From Caryophanales bacterium UBA4869 (GTDB lineage: Bacteria; Bacillota_I; Bacilli_A; RFN20; CAG-288), in contig DHDT01000073.1 in the NCBI GenBank assembly GCA_002399505.1, positions 14,567 to 22,111 of the forward strand: a DNA stretch of 7,545 nucleotides, given 5' to 3'. The first letter of the stretch is position 1. Each line of letters starts with the position of its first letter. The notes beneath the pieces were generated by a model. The model saw only the letters and a list, made by a program, of their open reading frames with translations, was not told the DNA's origin and made no database searches. Of this stretch, positions 1 to 5,910 are shown one piece after another. Both the position numbers and the translations under genes were made by a program.

Positions 1-61
1 CGAATAATTAATTTTGAATTGCCAAGATTTGCAAAAGACAATTTTTATATGTGAAAGTAAG

Positions 62-1174
62 TTACAAAACGATTCTTTCGGCCAGTTTTTTCATATTGTC
101 TTTTGATAAAAAGGCCATCACTTCATCAAAAGACTTGAATTCTTCATTCTCAATTGCTTTATAAATGCTGTTGATGAGGCGATCTTCTTCTTCGACTGAC
201 TGATAATCTTCTTTGTCATAGCCGTTAAGATTTTCTTCCAAGAGTGTGATGACGTATCTTCTCAAAAGACAGAGTATCGAGTCTTCTATCCAGTAGTCAT
301 GAATGGTTTTGGGTGATAGTTTTTCCATCGCCTTCATCTTCAAGTAGAGCGGAAGTGCTTCTTCAGTTGAATGATAGATATCGAAGAAAGAGTAATCATA
401 TTTTTCCTGAGGGGCTTTTTTTTCTGCGTATTTGAAGGCGTCGAAAGGAATGATGTTGATCTTTTCTCTGTATTCGAAATGCGGCAGGATGATTTCCCTG
501 AAAAGACGGATTACTTTATTGTCTTTTTCAATCACATCTATTCTGCTTACGCTTTTCTTCAGTGAACACATATAGGCAAAATACCCTAGACCTAAACCAT
601 AAGTGACTACTTTTCCACAGGCTTTTCTTATCGGTTCTCTCATGGTGTTGATCTCATGAGGAGTGATGCTCATCCAAACCTGGGAGTTTTCTTCGACTGT
701 AAGATAAGGTGACTTTCTGTTGAAGAAGCCTAAAGGTGATTTTTCTGAATAATAATTTGTTTCGTCAGCTTCGATATCGTCAAAGAGGAAGCCTTCGTAG
801 GGAGCGAAGTAGTTGTCTATGAGTCTCCAATTTCCGAAACTGAAGTCGTGAATTTGTATTCTCTTAGAATAAGGGTTATCAGAAAAAGACTGGTAATCCA
901 TTCTCTTGCAGCTGCCAAAGGAATTTCGTCTTCTCATCATTTTCAGTTCATCATCGTTTGGATCGACATCCAGATATTCCAAGAAGGCTTCTTCAAAGCA
1001 CTCCTCTTCATCGCTGTTTTCTTTTTCCTTCTCACGGATGATATCCGATGTTATTGAAGTATACCCCTCAGTCAGGTATTTGTTTAAAAGATCAGAACAT
1101 TGAATGTTCCTGTCTTTCTGTTCGAATAGACGGAGCATCTCTTTTTGGTCTTTTTCATTTAATGATATTTTCAT
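62..1174 (-). CDS. Class I SAM-dependent methyltransferase-like / spermidine-synthase-fold protein, function unknown
   Basis: A 370-residue soluble protein with no signal peptide or membrane segment. The C-terminal half looks like a Rossmann nucleotide-binding core. Residues 189-199 form a beta strand followed by G193-L-G195-L-G197 (motif I, SAM binding). Residues 212-218 end in an acidic IEKD (E216, the usual ribose-binding position). F244-D245-A-F is the likely adenine-contacting acid, and Y259-D-Y-S-F-F-D265 is the strand near the catalytic position. Spermidine synthases and many methyltransferases share this layout. The N-terminal 180 residues are charged, with an acidic stretch near 50-75, and match nothing I recognise. 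The start is the ATG complementary to 1172-1174. No clear Shine-Dalgarno site precedes it, so the start is plausible rather than certain. It is divergent from the patatin-like gene. The fold is inferred with fair confidence; the substrate is unknown and enzymatic activity unproven. Confidence 0.7.
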   Translation of the reverse strand: MKISLNEKDQKEMLRLFEQKDRNIQCSDLLNKYLTEGYTSITSDIIREKEKENSDEEECFEEAFLEYLDVDPNDDELKMMRRRNSFGSCKRMDYQSFSDNPYSKRIQIHDFSFGNWRLIDNYFAPYEGFLFDDIEADETNYYSEKSPLGFFNRKSPYLTVEENSQVWMSITPHEINTMREPIRKACGKVVTYGLGLGYFAYMCSLKKSVSRIDVIEKDNKVIRLFREIILPHFEYREKINIIPFDAFKYAEKKAPQEKYDYSFFDIYHSTEEALPLYLKMKAMEKLSPKTIHDYWIEDSILCLLRRYVITLLEENLNGYDKEDYQSVEEEDRLINSIYKAIENEEFKSFDEVMAFLSKDNMKKLAERIVL

Positions 1175-1207
1175 ACGATGATTTTAATACAATCATGTCT
1201 TAGGTCA

Positions 1208-1236
1208 TAGACCAAAATGTCAAACGGGATTATAAT
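1208..1236 (+). promoter_or_regulatory. Probable sigma-A type promoter of the patatin-like gene
   Basis: A perfect -10 box TATAAT (1231-1236) lies 17 nt downstream of TAGACC (1208-1213), which matches the -35 consensus at four of six positions. Transcription would start near 1243, giving a 5' UTR of about 18 nt before the ATG at 1261. The same 86-bp spacer must also hold the promoter of the divergent - strand gene. A TTGACA lies on the - strand (complement of 1218-1223), but no good -10 box follows it at the right distance. The two promoters would therefore overlap. Confidence 0.6.
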
Positions 1237-1260
1237 TTAGATAAAAGAGAGAAACAGGGC

Positions 1261-2103
1261 ATGGAATATGGTTTTGCCTTAGGCGGAGGCGGAGCAAAGT
1301 CTTTTGCTCAGCTAGGCGCTATTAAAGCCTTTGCTGAATGCGGCGTTTTACCGTCCTATTTTTCTGGTTCCAGCATGGGAGCCGTCAATGCCGTCCTTCT
1401 GTCAGCCGGCTACAGCGTCCGGGAAATCATATGTTTCTATAAGAAGAAGAAAAGGTTCGGACTTTTCAGGCTGGGTTTCTTCAAAGTCGATAACAGGCCT
1501 TTAGCCAAGGCCTGTCTGGAGTTATGTTCTTTGAAAGGCTACCGCAATCTCGAAGACCTGCCAATCAAGGTTTATATACCGACCACACTCCCAGATTCTG
1601 GGTTACGGATAATTTTGAGAAAAGGAAGAATCGACAATGTGATAGCTGCTTCTACTTCCTCCTACCTGATAAGAAAGTACCTGGTGAATGATATTGCCAT
1701 CAAAAAGCAGATAATCGAACAGACGGAAGGTGTTATCGGTCACGGCCGTGTTCTCTACCTTAAGGACAGCTGCTATAGCTCTAATGTTCCTTTTGAACTT
1801 CTGAAGCTGATCAGAAAAGAAAACCCGTCCTTTGATCAAAAGAATTATTTCGACATCGCTTTTGATGTCATCCCTTCCTTTAAGAAAACCTATTTTGTCG
1901 GTTTGGACTCTTTCAATCTGAAAATTCTTGCCAATGACCATAACCGATTCCTTTTTTTCAGCGAGGAAAACAAAGGCCTGTATCTGAAACTTGATTTTGG
2001 CATCAGTCAGACTGAATTTACCAAAAAAACAATAAACAGAGGAGTCGGCGACGGATATAAATACGTTATGAAGATAATAGAAGAACGGAAAATGAAAAAA
2101 TAA
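1261..2103 (+). CDS. Patatin-like phospholipase family protein with altered Asp-Gly motif
   Basis: A 280-residue protein of the patatin/RssA-like acyl hydrolase family, which uses a Ser-Asp dyad to cleave acyl esters of lipids. The Gly-rich oxyanion loop GGGGAK is at residues 8-13. The nucleophile elbow G36-S-S38-M-G40 gives Ser38 as nucleophile (codon 1372-1374). The second half of the dyad is probably Asp169 (codon 1765-1767) in a stretch reading KDS followed by CYSSNVP; family members normally have D-G-G or D-G-A here. The family's central Ala-Ser-x-Ala-x-Pro-Gly-x-Phe segment is also weakened, to an AASTSS stretch near 129-134 without the Pro-Gly. There is no signal peptide or transmembrane helix, so it is cytosolic or peripheral. 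The start at 1261 puts the Gly-rich loop at the extreme N-terminus, as usual, but its Shine-Dalgarno site is weak. Family assignment is firm; catalysis is uncertain. Confidence 0.85.
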   Translation: MEYGFALGGGGAKSFAQLGAIKAFAECGVLPSYFSGSSMGAVNAVLLSAGYSVREIICFYKKKKRFGLFRLGFFKVDNRPLAKACLELCSLKGYRNLEDLPIKVYIPTTLPDSGLRIILRKGRIDNVIAASTSSYLIRKYLVNDIAIKKQIIEQTEGVIGHGRVLYLKDSCYSSNVPFELLKLIRKENPSFDQKNYFDIAFDVIPSFKKTYFVGLDSFNLKILANDHNRFLFFSEENKGLYLKLDFGISQTEFTKKTINRGVGDGYKYVMKIIEERKMKK

Positions 2104-2146
2104 TCTGTTTGGGAACGCCATTAAGGGTTGCAATATCAAATGATAC

Positions 2147-2164
2147 TATATATCCTTATATATA
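2147..2164 (+). terminator. AT-only inverted repeat downstream of the patatin-like gene (weak terminator candidate)
   Basis: TATATAT (2147-2153), a CCTT loop and ATATATA (2158-2164) form a perfect 7-bp stem 44 nt after the patatin-like stop codon. After a CG pair only four Ts follow (2167-2170). The stem has no G-C pair, so it would be a weak terminator. It may be just AT-rich sequence upstream of the rpsJ promoter. Confidence 0.2.
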
Positions 2165-2180
2165 CGTTTTGAAATTGCTC

Positions 2181-2230
2181 AAAATATTAATAAAAAAAAC
2201 GTTGACACAGGGTCCTTGGAATAGTAAACT
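2181..2230 (+). promoter_or_regulatory. Promoter of the S10 ribosomal-protein operon with upstream A/T tract
   Basis: A perfect -35 box TTGACA (2202-2207) is followed after 17 nt by TAAACT (2225-2230), a 4/6 match to the -10 consensus. The -35 box is preceded by an A/T-rich stretch (2181-2199) ending in a run of eight As, which resembles an UP element of a strong housekeeping promoter. Transcription would start near 2236-2238, leaving a leader of about 130 nt before rpsJ. A TATAAA at 2230-2235 fits the -10 consensus better but would need a 22-nt spacer, so I prefer TAAACT. Confidence 0.7.
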
Positions 2231-2236
2231 ATAAAA

Positions 2237-2368
2237 CGCTGAATGCCATTTCAGCCCGTATTGACGTGTGAAGTTGCCGAAACGCCGACAAAGGTTGTCA
2301 CGCTTCGGGTAATTCATACCGAACGGATGCTCACACTAGATCGTGAGCAAGGAAGGAAACACATCACA
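2237..2368 (+). promoter_or_regulatory. Structured 5' leader of the S10 operon, candidate ribosomal-protein autoregulatory element
   Basis: About 130 nt lie between the promoter and rpsJ with no gene of their own. Hand folding gives several helices. One is a 6-bp hairpin right at the transcript start (2238-2243 with 2250-2255). Another is a long interrupted hairpin: 2277-2281 with 2304-2308, 2284-2285 with 2302-2303, and 2287-2291 with 2295-2299 around an AGG loop. A 7-bp hairpin (2328-2334 with 2343-2349) ends just before the Shine-Dalgarno site. Alternative pairings exist: 2304-2308 with 2319-2323, and 2266-2271 with 2331-2336. No U-tract terminator is seen, so any control would more likely act on translation. 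S10 operons are known to be feedback-controlled by L4 in gamma-proteobacteria through an unrelated leader. Which protein, if any, binds here is unknown. Confidence 0.5.
2351..2356 (+). promoter_or_regulatory. Shine-Dalgarno site that fixes the rpsJ start
   Basis: GGAAGG, preceded by AA, lies 12 nt before the ATG at 2369. The frame stays open upstream to another ATG at 2243, but that codon lies within a few bases of the predicted transcription start and has no ribosome-binding site. Family length and homology both begin at 2369. Confidence 0.75.
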
Positions 2369-2680
2369 ATGGCAGAAAACAAAACAATTCGTGTTCGTCT
2401 CAAGGGCTATGATCACGCAGTCCTTGATCAGGCGGTCGCCAAGATCGTCGAAGCCGCCAAGAAGACTGGCGCTCAAGTAGTCGGACCTATTCCGCTACCT
2501 ACTGAGAAGCAGATCTTCACAATCTTACGTTCTCCGTTCGTCGATAAGGATTCTCGTGAACAGTTCGAAATCAGAACTCACAAGAGACTCATCGACATCA
2601 ACCGCCCGACAAAGCAGACTATCGATGTTCTCAAGAATCTCGATCTTCCCGCTGGTGTCGATGTTGAGATTAAGCTCTAA
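2369..2680 (+). CDS. rpsJ: 30S ribosomal protein S10 (uS10)
   Basis: A 103-residue protein, the normal length for S10, a small-subunit head protein that contacts S3 and S14. In bacteria S10 (NusE) also joins NusB in transcription antitermination. Family signatures are an early [14 protein letters not shown] (about residues 39-47), the ILRSP stretch and the THKRLIDI segment, ending in [13 protein letters not shown]. It is the first gene of the operon and is led by a structured leader. The start is set by GGAAGG 12 nt upstream and by the family N-terminus; a longer in-frame start at 2243 is not credible. The stop TAA is embedded in the strong Shine-Dalgarno run of rplC. Sequence is ordinary for the family. 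Identification is certain. Confidence 0.98.
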   Translation: MAENKTIRVRLKGYDHAVLDQAVAKIVEAAKKTGAQVVGPIPLPTEKQIFTILRSPFVDKDSREQFEIRTHKRLIDINRPTKQTIDVLKNLDLPAGVDVEIKL

Positions 2681-2700
2681 GGAGGAGGCCACATCTTATT

Positions 2701-3501
2701 ATGAAATCAATAATCGGAAGAAAAATCGGAATGACCACCGTCTTCAACGAAGATGGCATCAGCTACCCGGTAACAGTCGTTGAGGTCTTACCCAACGTTG
2801 TACTTCAGAAGAAGACCAAGGCTAAGGACGGTTATGAAGCCCTTCAGATTGGTTATGAAGACAAGAAGGTCAGCCGCGCTAACAAGTGCGAGCAGGGCAT
2901 CGTCAAGAAAGCCAATACTGCTCCCAAGTATGTTATCCGCGAATTAGACGGCGACGAAATCTATGGAAATCATGAAGTAGGTTCTGCCGTTGATTGTTCT
3001 ATCTTCTCTGCTGGTGAAATCATCGATGTCACCGGTATGAGCAAGGGTCATGGATTCTCTGGCGTCATCAAGAGATACCATGCCACCATCGGACCTAAGG
3101 GTCATGGTTCCGGCTATCACAGACAGATCGGTTCCTTAGCTACCAACGGAAGATGCAACAACCGTGTCCACGCTGGCAAGAAGATGGGCGGACAGTGGAG
3201 ACCTAAGACCAGAACTGTTCTTAATCTCGCCGTTGTCTCTGTCGATCCTTCTAAGAACTGCCTCGTCATCAAGGGCTCTGTCCCTGGACCGGATCTCTCT
3301 ATCATTAAAATCAGATCCGCTGTCAAGAAGGGCAAGCCGATGAATATCGGCAACATCGTCGATTATGGCAAGGAATCTATTGCCGATATCGAAAAGAAGA
3401 ACGCTGAAGCTTTGTCTAAGATTGCTGTTAAGGCTGAAGAGAACTCCGGTAAGAAGCGTACCGCCGTCTCTAACAAGGCTCACAGCAACGCCAGCAAGTA
3501 A
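2701..3501 (+). CDS. rplC: 50S ribosomal protein L3 (uL3), with C-terminal extension
   Basis: L3 is an early assembly protein of the large subunit whose extended loop reaches the peptidyl-transferase centre. The N-terminus (MKSIIGRKIGMT) and the DVTGMSKGHGF block (109-119) are typical, as are GHGSGYHR (134-141), VHAGKKMGGQ (156-165) and the closing VIKGSVPGP (189-197). At 266 residues it exceeds the usual 205-215. The excess is a charged Lys/Ala/Asn-rich tail from about residue 210. At the loop tip, Thr148 occupies the position of E. coli Gln150, the glutamine methylated by PrmB, so that modification should be absent. Some Firmicutes also lack this glutamine. The Trp at 166 and the following RPK differ from the common MGGE/MGNE. 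The Shine-Dalgarno run AAGGAGGAGG (2679-2688) overlaps the rpsJ stop. Identification is certain. Confidence 0.97.
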   Translation: MKSIIGRKIGMTTVFNEDGISYPVTVVEVLPNVVLQKKTKAKDGYEALQIGYEDKKVSRANKCEQGIVKKANTAPKYVIRELDGDEIYGNHEVGSAVDCSIFSAGEIIDVTGMSKGHGFSGVIKRYHATIGPKGHGSGYHRQIGSLATNGRCNNRVHAGKKMGGQWRPKTRTVLNLAVVSVDPSKNCLVIKGSVPGPDLSIIKIRSAVKKGKPMNIGNIVDYGKESIADIEKKNAEALSKIAVKAEENSGKKRTAVSNKAHSNASK

Positions 3502-3521
3502 AGCGGGTAAGGAGAAACACT

Positions 3522-4184
3522 ATGGCTAACGAAAAAGAAAACAAGAACCTCACCTGGCCGGTCGTCGACTATAAAGGCGCCAAGGTCGGAGAAGTCGTTC
3601 TTCCTGGCTATCTCTTCAATGCTGACATCAACGAAGTCGTCGTTCAGAGAGCTGTCAGAGTCGACTTGGCTAATCGCCGTGTCGCCACTGCCTGCACCCT
3701 CGACAGAGCTAACGTTCACGGTTCCAACCGCAAACCTTATGCTCAGAAGGGAACTGGCCGCGCTCGTGCCGGTACTACCAATTCTCCGCTTTGGAGACAT
3801 GGCGGTGTCGTTCATGGACCGGATGGCAATCAGAACTTCAAGCTTAAGATGAATAAGAAAGAATATGCTATCGCCTTCTCTTCTGTCATGTCTGACAAGG
3901 TTAAGGAAAAGGACCTCATCGTCATCGATGACAAGCCCTTCGATAGTCACAAGACCAAGGATCTCGTCGAAGTTCTTAAGGCCCTCAAGGCTGACAAGAA
4001 AACCCTCATCATTACCCTCAACGCCGATGAGAACCTCAGCTTAGCCGCCAGCAACCTTCAGAATGTCCATGTCTATGGCTCTGATAACTGCTCCGTCTAT
4101 GATGTCTTGAATGCCGACAAGCTCATTCTCTCTAAGGGTGTCATCCCGACTGAAGAGGACGAAACTGAGGAGGAAGCTAAGTAA
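3522..4184 (+). CDS. rplD: 50S ribosomal protein L4 (uL4), with acidic C-terminal tail
   Basis: L4 is a large-subunit protein whose extended loop lines the exit-tunnel constriction; in some bacteria it also represses its own S10 operon. The tunnel loop is clear: RKPYAQKGTGRARAG (70-84), then the SPLWRHGGVVHGP block (88-100). The globular core ends with VYDVLNADKLILSK (192-205). At 220 residues it is slightly longer than the usual 200-207, because of an acidic tail at 210-220 (TEEDETEEEAK). Just before the loop, the usual Lys/Thr-rich TKTR segment is replaced by a TACTLDRANVHG-like stretch (56-67). AAGGAG (3509-3514) is the Shine-Dalgarno site. The stop codon shares its last A with the ATG of rplW, which suggests coupled translation. 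Identification is certain. Confidence 0.97.
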   Translation: MANEKENKNLTWPVVDYKGAKVGEVVLPGYLFNADINEVVVQRAVRVDLANRRVATACTLDRANVHGSNRKPYAQKGTGRARAGTTNSPLWRHGGVVHGPDGNQNFKLKMNKKEYAIAFSSVMSDKVKEKDLIVIDDKPFDSHKTKDLVEVLKALKADKKTLIITLNADENLSLAASNLQNVHVYGSDNCSVYDVLNADKLILSKGVIPTEEDETEEEAK

Positions 4185-4705
4185 TGGCTGAAGAAACAAA
4201 GAAGACCGAACAGGTCGCTTCTGAAGCTGAGAGCAAGAAAGCTCCTGCCAAGAAGGCTGCTAAGAAGACCGCCGCTAAGGCTGAACCCACCAAGGCTGAG
4301 AAATTAGCTGAGAAGGGTGTCAAGGCTACCGGCGAATTCAAATACCGTGCCGCTATCATCAAGGACTTCTCCATCATCAAGCATATGATCGCCACCGAAG
4401 AAACACGTCGTCTTCAGGCTGAAGAGAACGCACTTGTCTTCGCTGTCGATACCAAGGCTACCAAATCCGAAATCAAGAGAGCCGTCCAGGCTATCTTCTC
4501 TGCTAAGGTCAAGAGCGTAAACACTGTTCACGTAATTCCTAAGAAGAAGAGAGTCGGCCGTTATGTCGGAACTCTTGCCGCTTACAAGAAGGCCATCGTC
4601 AGATTCGATTCTTCCTTCGATTTAGGAAAGATCACTGATGCCATCGCCTCCGAAGAGACTAAGGCTACCAAGGCTGATAAGGCCGAAGATAGCGAAAAGA
4701 AGTAA
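4184..4705 (+). CDS. rplW: 50S ribosomal protein L23 (uL23), with long Lys/Ala-rich N-terminal extension
   Basis: L23 sits at the polypeptide exit and docks trigger factor, SRP and the Sec translocon. The family core spans about residues 58-148. It contains the IIKHMIATEET segment (equivalent of the usual IIKRPVITEKS), FAVDTKATKSEIKRAV (86-101), IFSAKVKSVNT and KKKRVGRYVG (120-129). At 173 residues it is nearly twice the usual 95-100. The first 50 or so residues are a low-complexity Lys/Ala/Glu tail (runs such as KKAPAKKAAKK at 18-28), and a shorter Ala/Lys/Glu tail follows at 155-173. The ATG overlaps the rplD stop by one base. Its Shine-Dalgarno site GAGGAGG (4167-4173) lies inside rplD, which supports this start and includes the tail in the gene. 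Identification is certain; the tail's role is unknown. Confidence 0.96.
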   Translation: MAEETKKTEQVASEAESKKAPAKKAAKKTAAKAEPTKAEKLAEKGVKATGEFKYRAAIIKDFSIIKHMIATEETRRLQAEENALVFAVDTKATKSEIKRAVQAIFSAKVKSVNTVHVIPKKKRVGRYVGTLAAYKKAIVRFDSSFDLGKITDAIASEETKATKADKAEDSEKK

Positions 4706-4730
4706 AGAAAGCACATTATAGGAGAAAAGT

Positions 4731-5561
4731 ATGGCAATCAAACAATATAACCCGCTTACTCCGGGCATGAGACATCTCACCACCTTAGCTACCAATGATC
4801 TCACTAATAAGGCTCCTGAAAAGGCTTTGACTAAACCGCTGAGCAAAACCGGCGGAAGAAATAACCAAGGCTACATCACCTGCCGTCACATCGGCGGTGG
4901 TAACAAGAGAAAGTACCGTATTATCGACTTCAAGAGAAACGGTGAAGAAGTTTCGACCGTCAAGGCTATCGAATATGATCCTAACAGAAACTGCCGTATC
5001 GCCTTAATCGCCAACCAGTATGGTGTCAAGCGTTATATCATCTGCCCTAAGGGCTTGGTGGTTGGCGCCAAAGTCACCGATGGCAAAGTCGGCGAAATCG
5101 CCAATGGCAACTGCATGGAAATCAACGCTATCCCTGAAGGTATCATGATTCACAACATCGAGTTAGAACCTGGCAAGGGCGGACAAGTCTGCCGTTCTGC
5201 CGGAACTGGTGCTCAGATCTTAGGTAAGGAAGGCAAATACGCCATCTTAAGATTAGCCTCCGGCGAAGTCAGAAAGTTCCTCTTAACCTGCAGAGCCACA
5301 ATCGGCACTGTCGGCAATGAAGACTTCAACCTTGTTCACAAGGGCAAGGCCGGTAAGACTCGTTGGTTAGGCGTCCGTCCTACTGTCCGTGGTGCTGCCA
5401 TGAACCCTAACGACCATCCGCATGGTGGTGGTGAAGGTAAGTGCCCTGTCGGCCACGATGCTCCTAGATCACCTTGGGGCAGAAGACTCATGGGTGTTAA
5501 GACCCGTTCCGATAAAGCCAGAAGCAACCGTCTGATTGTCAGACGTCGCAACGGCAAGTAA
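4731..5561 (+). CDS. rplB: 50S ribosomal protein L2 (uL2)
   Basis: L2 is a highly conserved large-subunit protein needed for subunit association and peptidyl-transferase activity. At 276 residues it is exactly family length. Visible blocks are KQYNPLTPGMRH (4-15), GGRNNQGYIT (41-50), HIGGGNKRKYR (53-63), LEPGKGGQ (145-152), RSAGTGAQILGKEGKY (155-170) and the C-terminal MNPNDHPHGGGEG (224-236), in which His229 (codon 5415-5417) matches the functionally important E. coli histidine. The last segment, from SPWG to the basic RLIVRRRNGK end, is intact. Unlike its neighbours, L2 has no added tail, in keeping with its buried rRNA contacts. A GGAG site (4721-4724) precedes the start in a 25-nt gap, the longest inside the operon. 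Identification is certain. Confidence 0.98.
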   Translation: MAIKQYNPLTPGMRHLTTLATNDLTNKAPEKALTKPLSKTGGRNNQGYITCRHIGGGNKRKYRIIDFKRNGEEVSTVKAIEYDPNRNCRIALIANQYGVKRYIICPKGLVVGAKVTDGKVGEIANGNCMEINAIPEGIMIHNIELEPGKGGQVCRSAGTGAQILGKEGKYAILRLASGEVRKFLLTCRATIGTVGNEDFNLVHKGKAGKTRWLGVRPTVRGAAMNPNDHPHGGGEGKCPVGHDAPRSPWGRRLMGVKTRSDKARSNRLIVRRRNGK

Positions 5562-5580
5562 ACCAGGAGGAGAATGACAA

Positions 5581-5898
5581 ATGTCAAGAAGTCTTAAAAA
5601 AGGACCGTATTGCGATCCTAAACTCCTGAAGAGAGTTCAGGAACAGAACGAATCAGGTAAGAAAGAAGTTATCAAGACCTGGAGCCGTCGCTCCACTATC
5701 TTCCCCGAATTCATCCAGCATACAATCTCCGTTCACAATGGCCGCGCCTTCGTGCCGGTCTATGTAACCGAGGATATGGTCGGTCATAAGTTAGGCGAAT
5801 TCGTCTTCACTCGTACCTTCACACATCACAGATCCGGTTCTGATACCACTACCGAATCTGCCCCTAAGGCTGCAGCTCCTAGTGCTGCCAAGAAGTAA
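5581..5898 (+). CDS. rpsS: 30S ribosomal protein S19 (uS19), with Ala-rich C-terminal tail
   Basis: S19 lies in the small-subunit head beside S13 and near the A-site finger bridge. The core (1-80) is standard: [10 protein letters not shown], then [15 protein letters not shown] (31-45), and [23 protein letters not shown] ending at 80. Family members normally end soon after this with a basic, rRNA-contacting stretch at about 92 residues. Here the protein continues to 105 with a Ser/Thr then Ala/Pro/Lys sequence ([17 protein letters not shown]). The end resembles the Lys/Ala tails of L22 and L23. AGGAGG (5565-5570) is a strong Shine-Dalgarno site 10 nt before the ATG. The TAA is itself part of the TAAGGAG site that serves rplV. 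Identification is certain. Confidence 0.97.
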   Translation: MSRSLKKGPYCDPKLLKRVQEQNESGKKEVIKTWSRRSTIFPEFIQHTISVHNGRAFVPVYVTEDMVGHKLGEFVFTRTFTHHRSGSDTTTESAPKAAAPSAAKK

Positions 5899-5910
5899 GG
5901 AGACTGAACA

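Noticed and set aside
17..46. Possible terminator at the left edge (AATTGCC with GACAATT, then Ts)
   Set aside because: On the + strand the stem is five A/T-rich pairs plus a mismatch with a 13-nt loop. On the - strand it pairs slightly better but lacks a U-tract. It is too weak to call for either flanking gene.
1195..1223. Promoter for the - strand gene from TTGACA (complement of 1218-1223)
   Set aside because: No acceptable -10 box lies 16-18 nt downstream; the nearest A/T-rich candidate is much too far away. It is mentioned only as context.
2243..2368. In-frame upstream ATG that would add 42 residues to S10
   Set aside because: It lies a few bases from the predicted transcript start, has no Shine-Dalgarno site, and the added peptide is not part of any S10. 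The sequence is better explained as structured leader RNA.
4706..4730. Possible internal promoter or terminator in the longest gap inside the operon
   Set aside because: The 25 nt hold only a ribosome-binding site and no hairpin, U-tract or promoter boxes.
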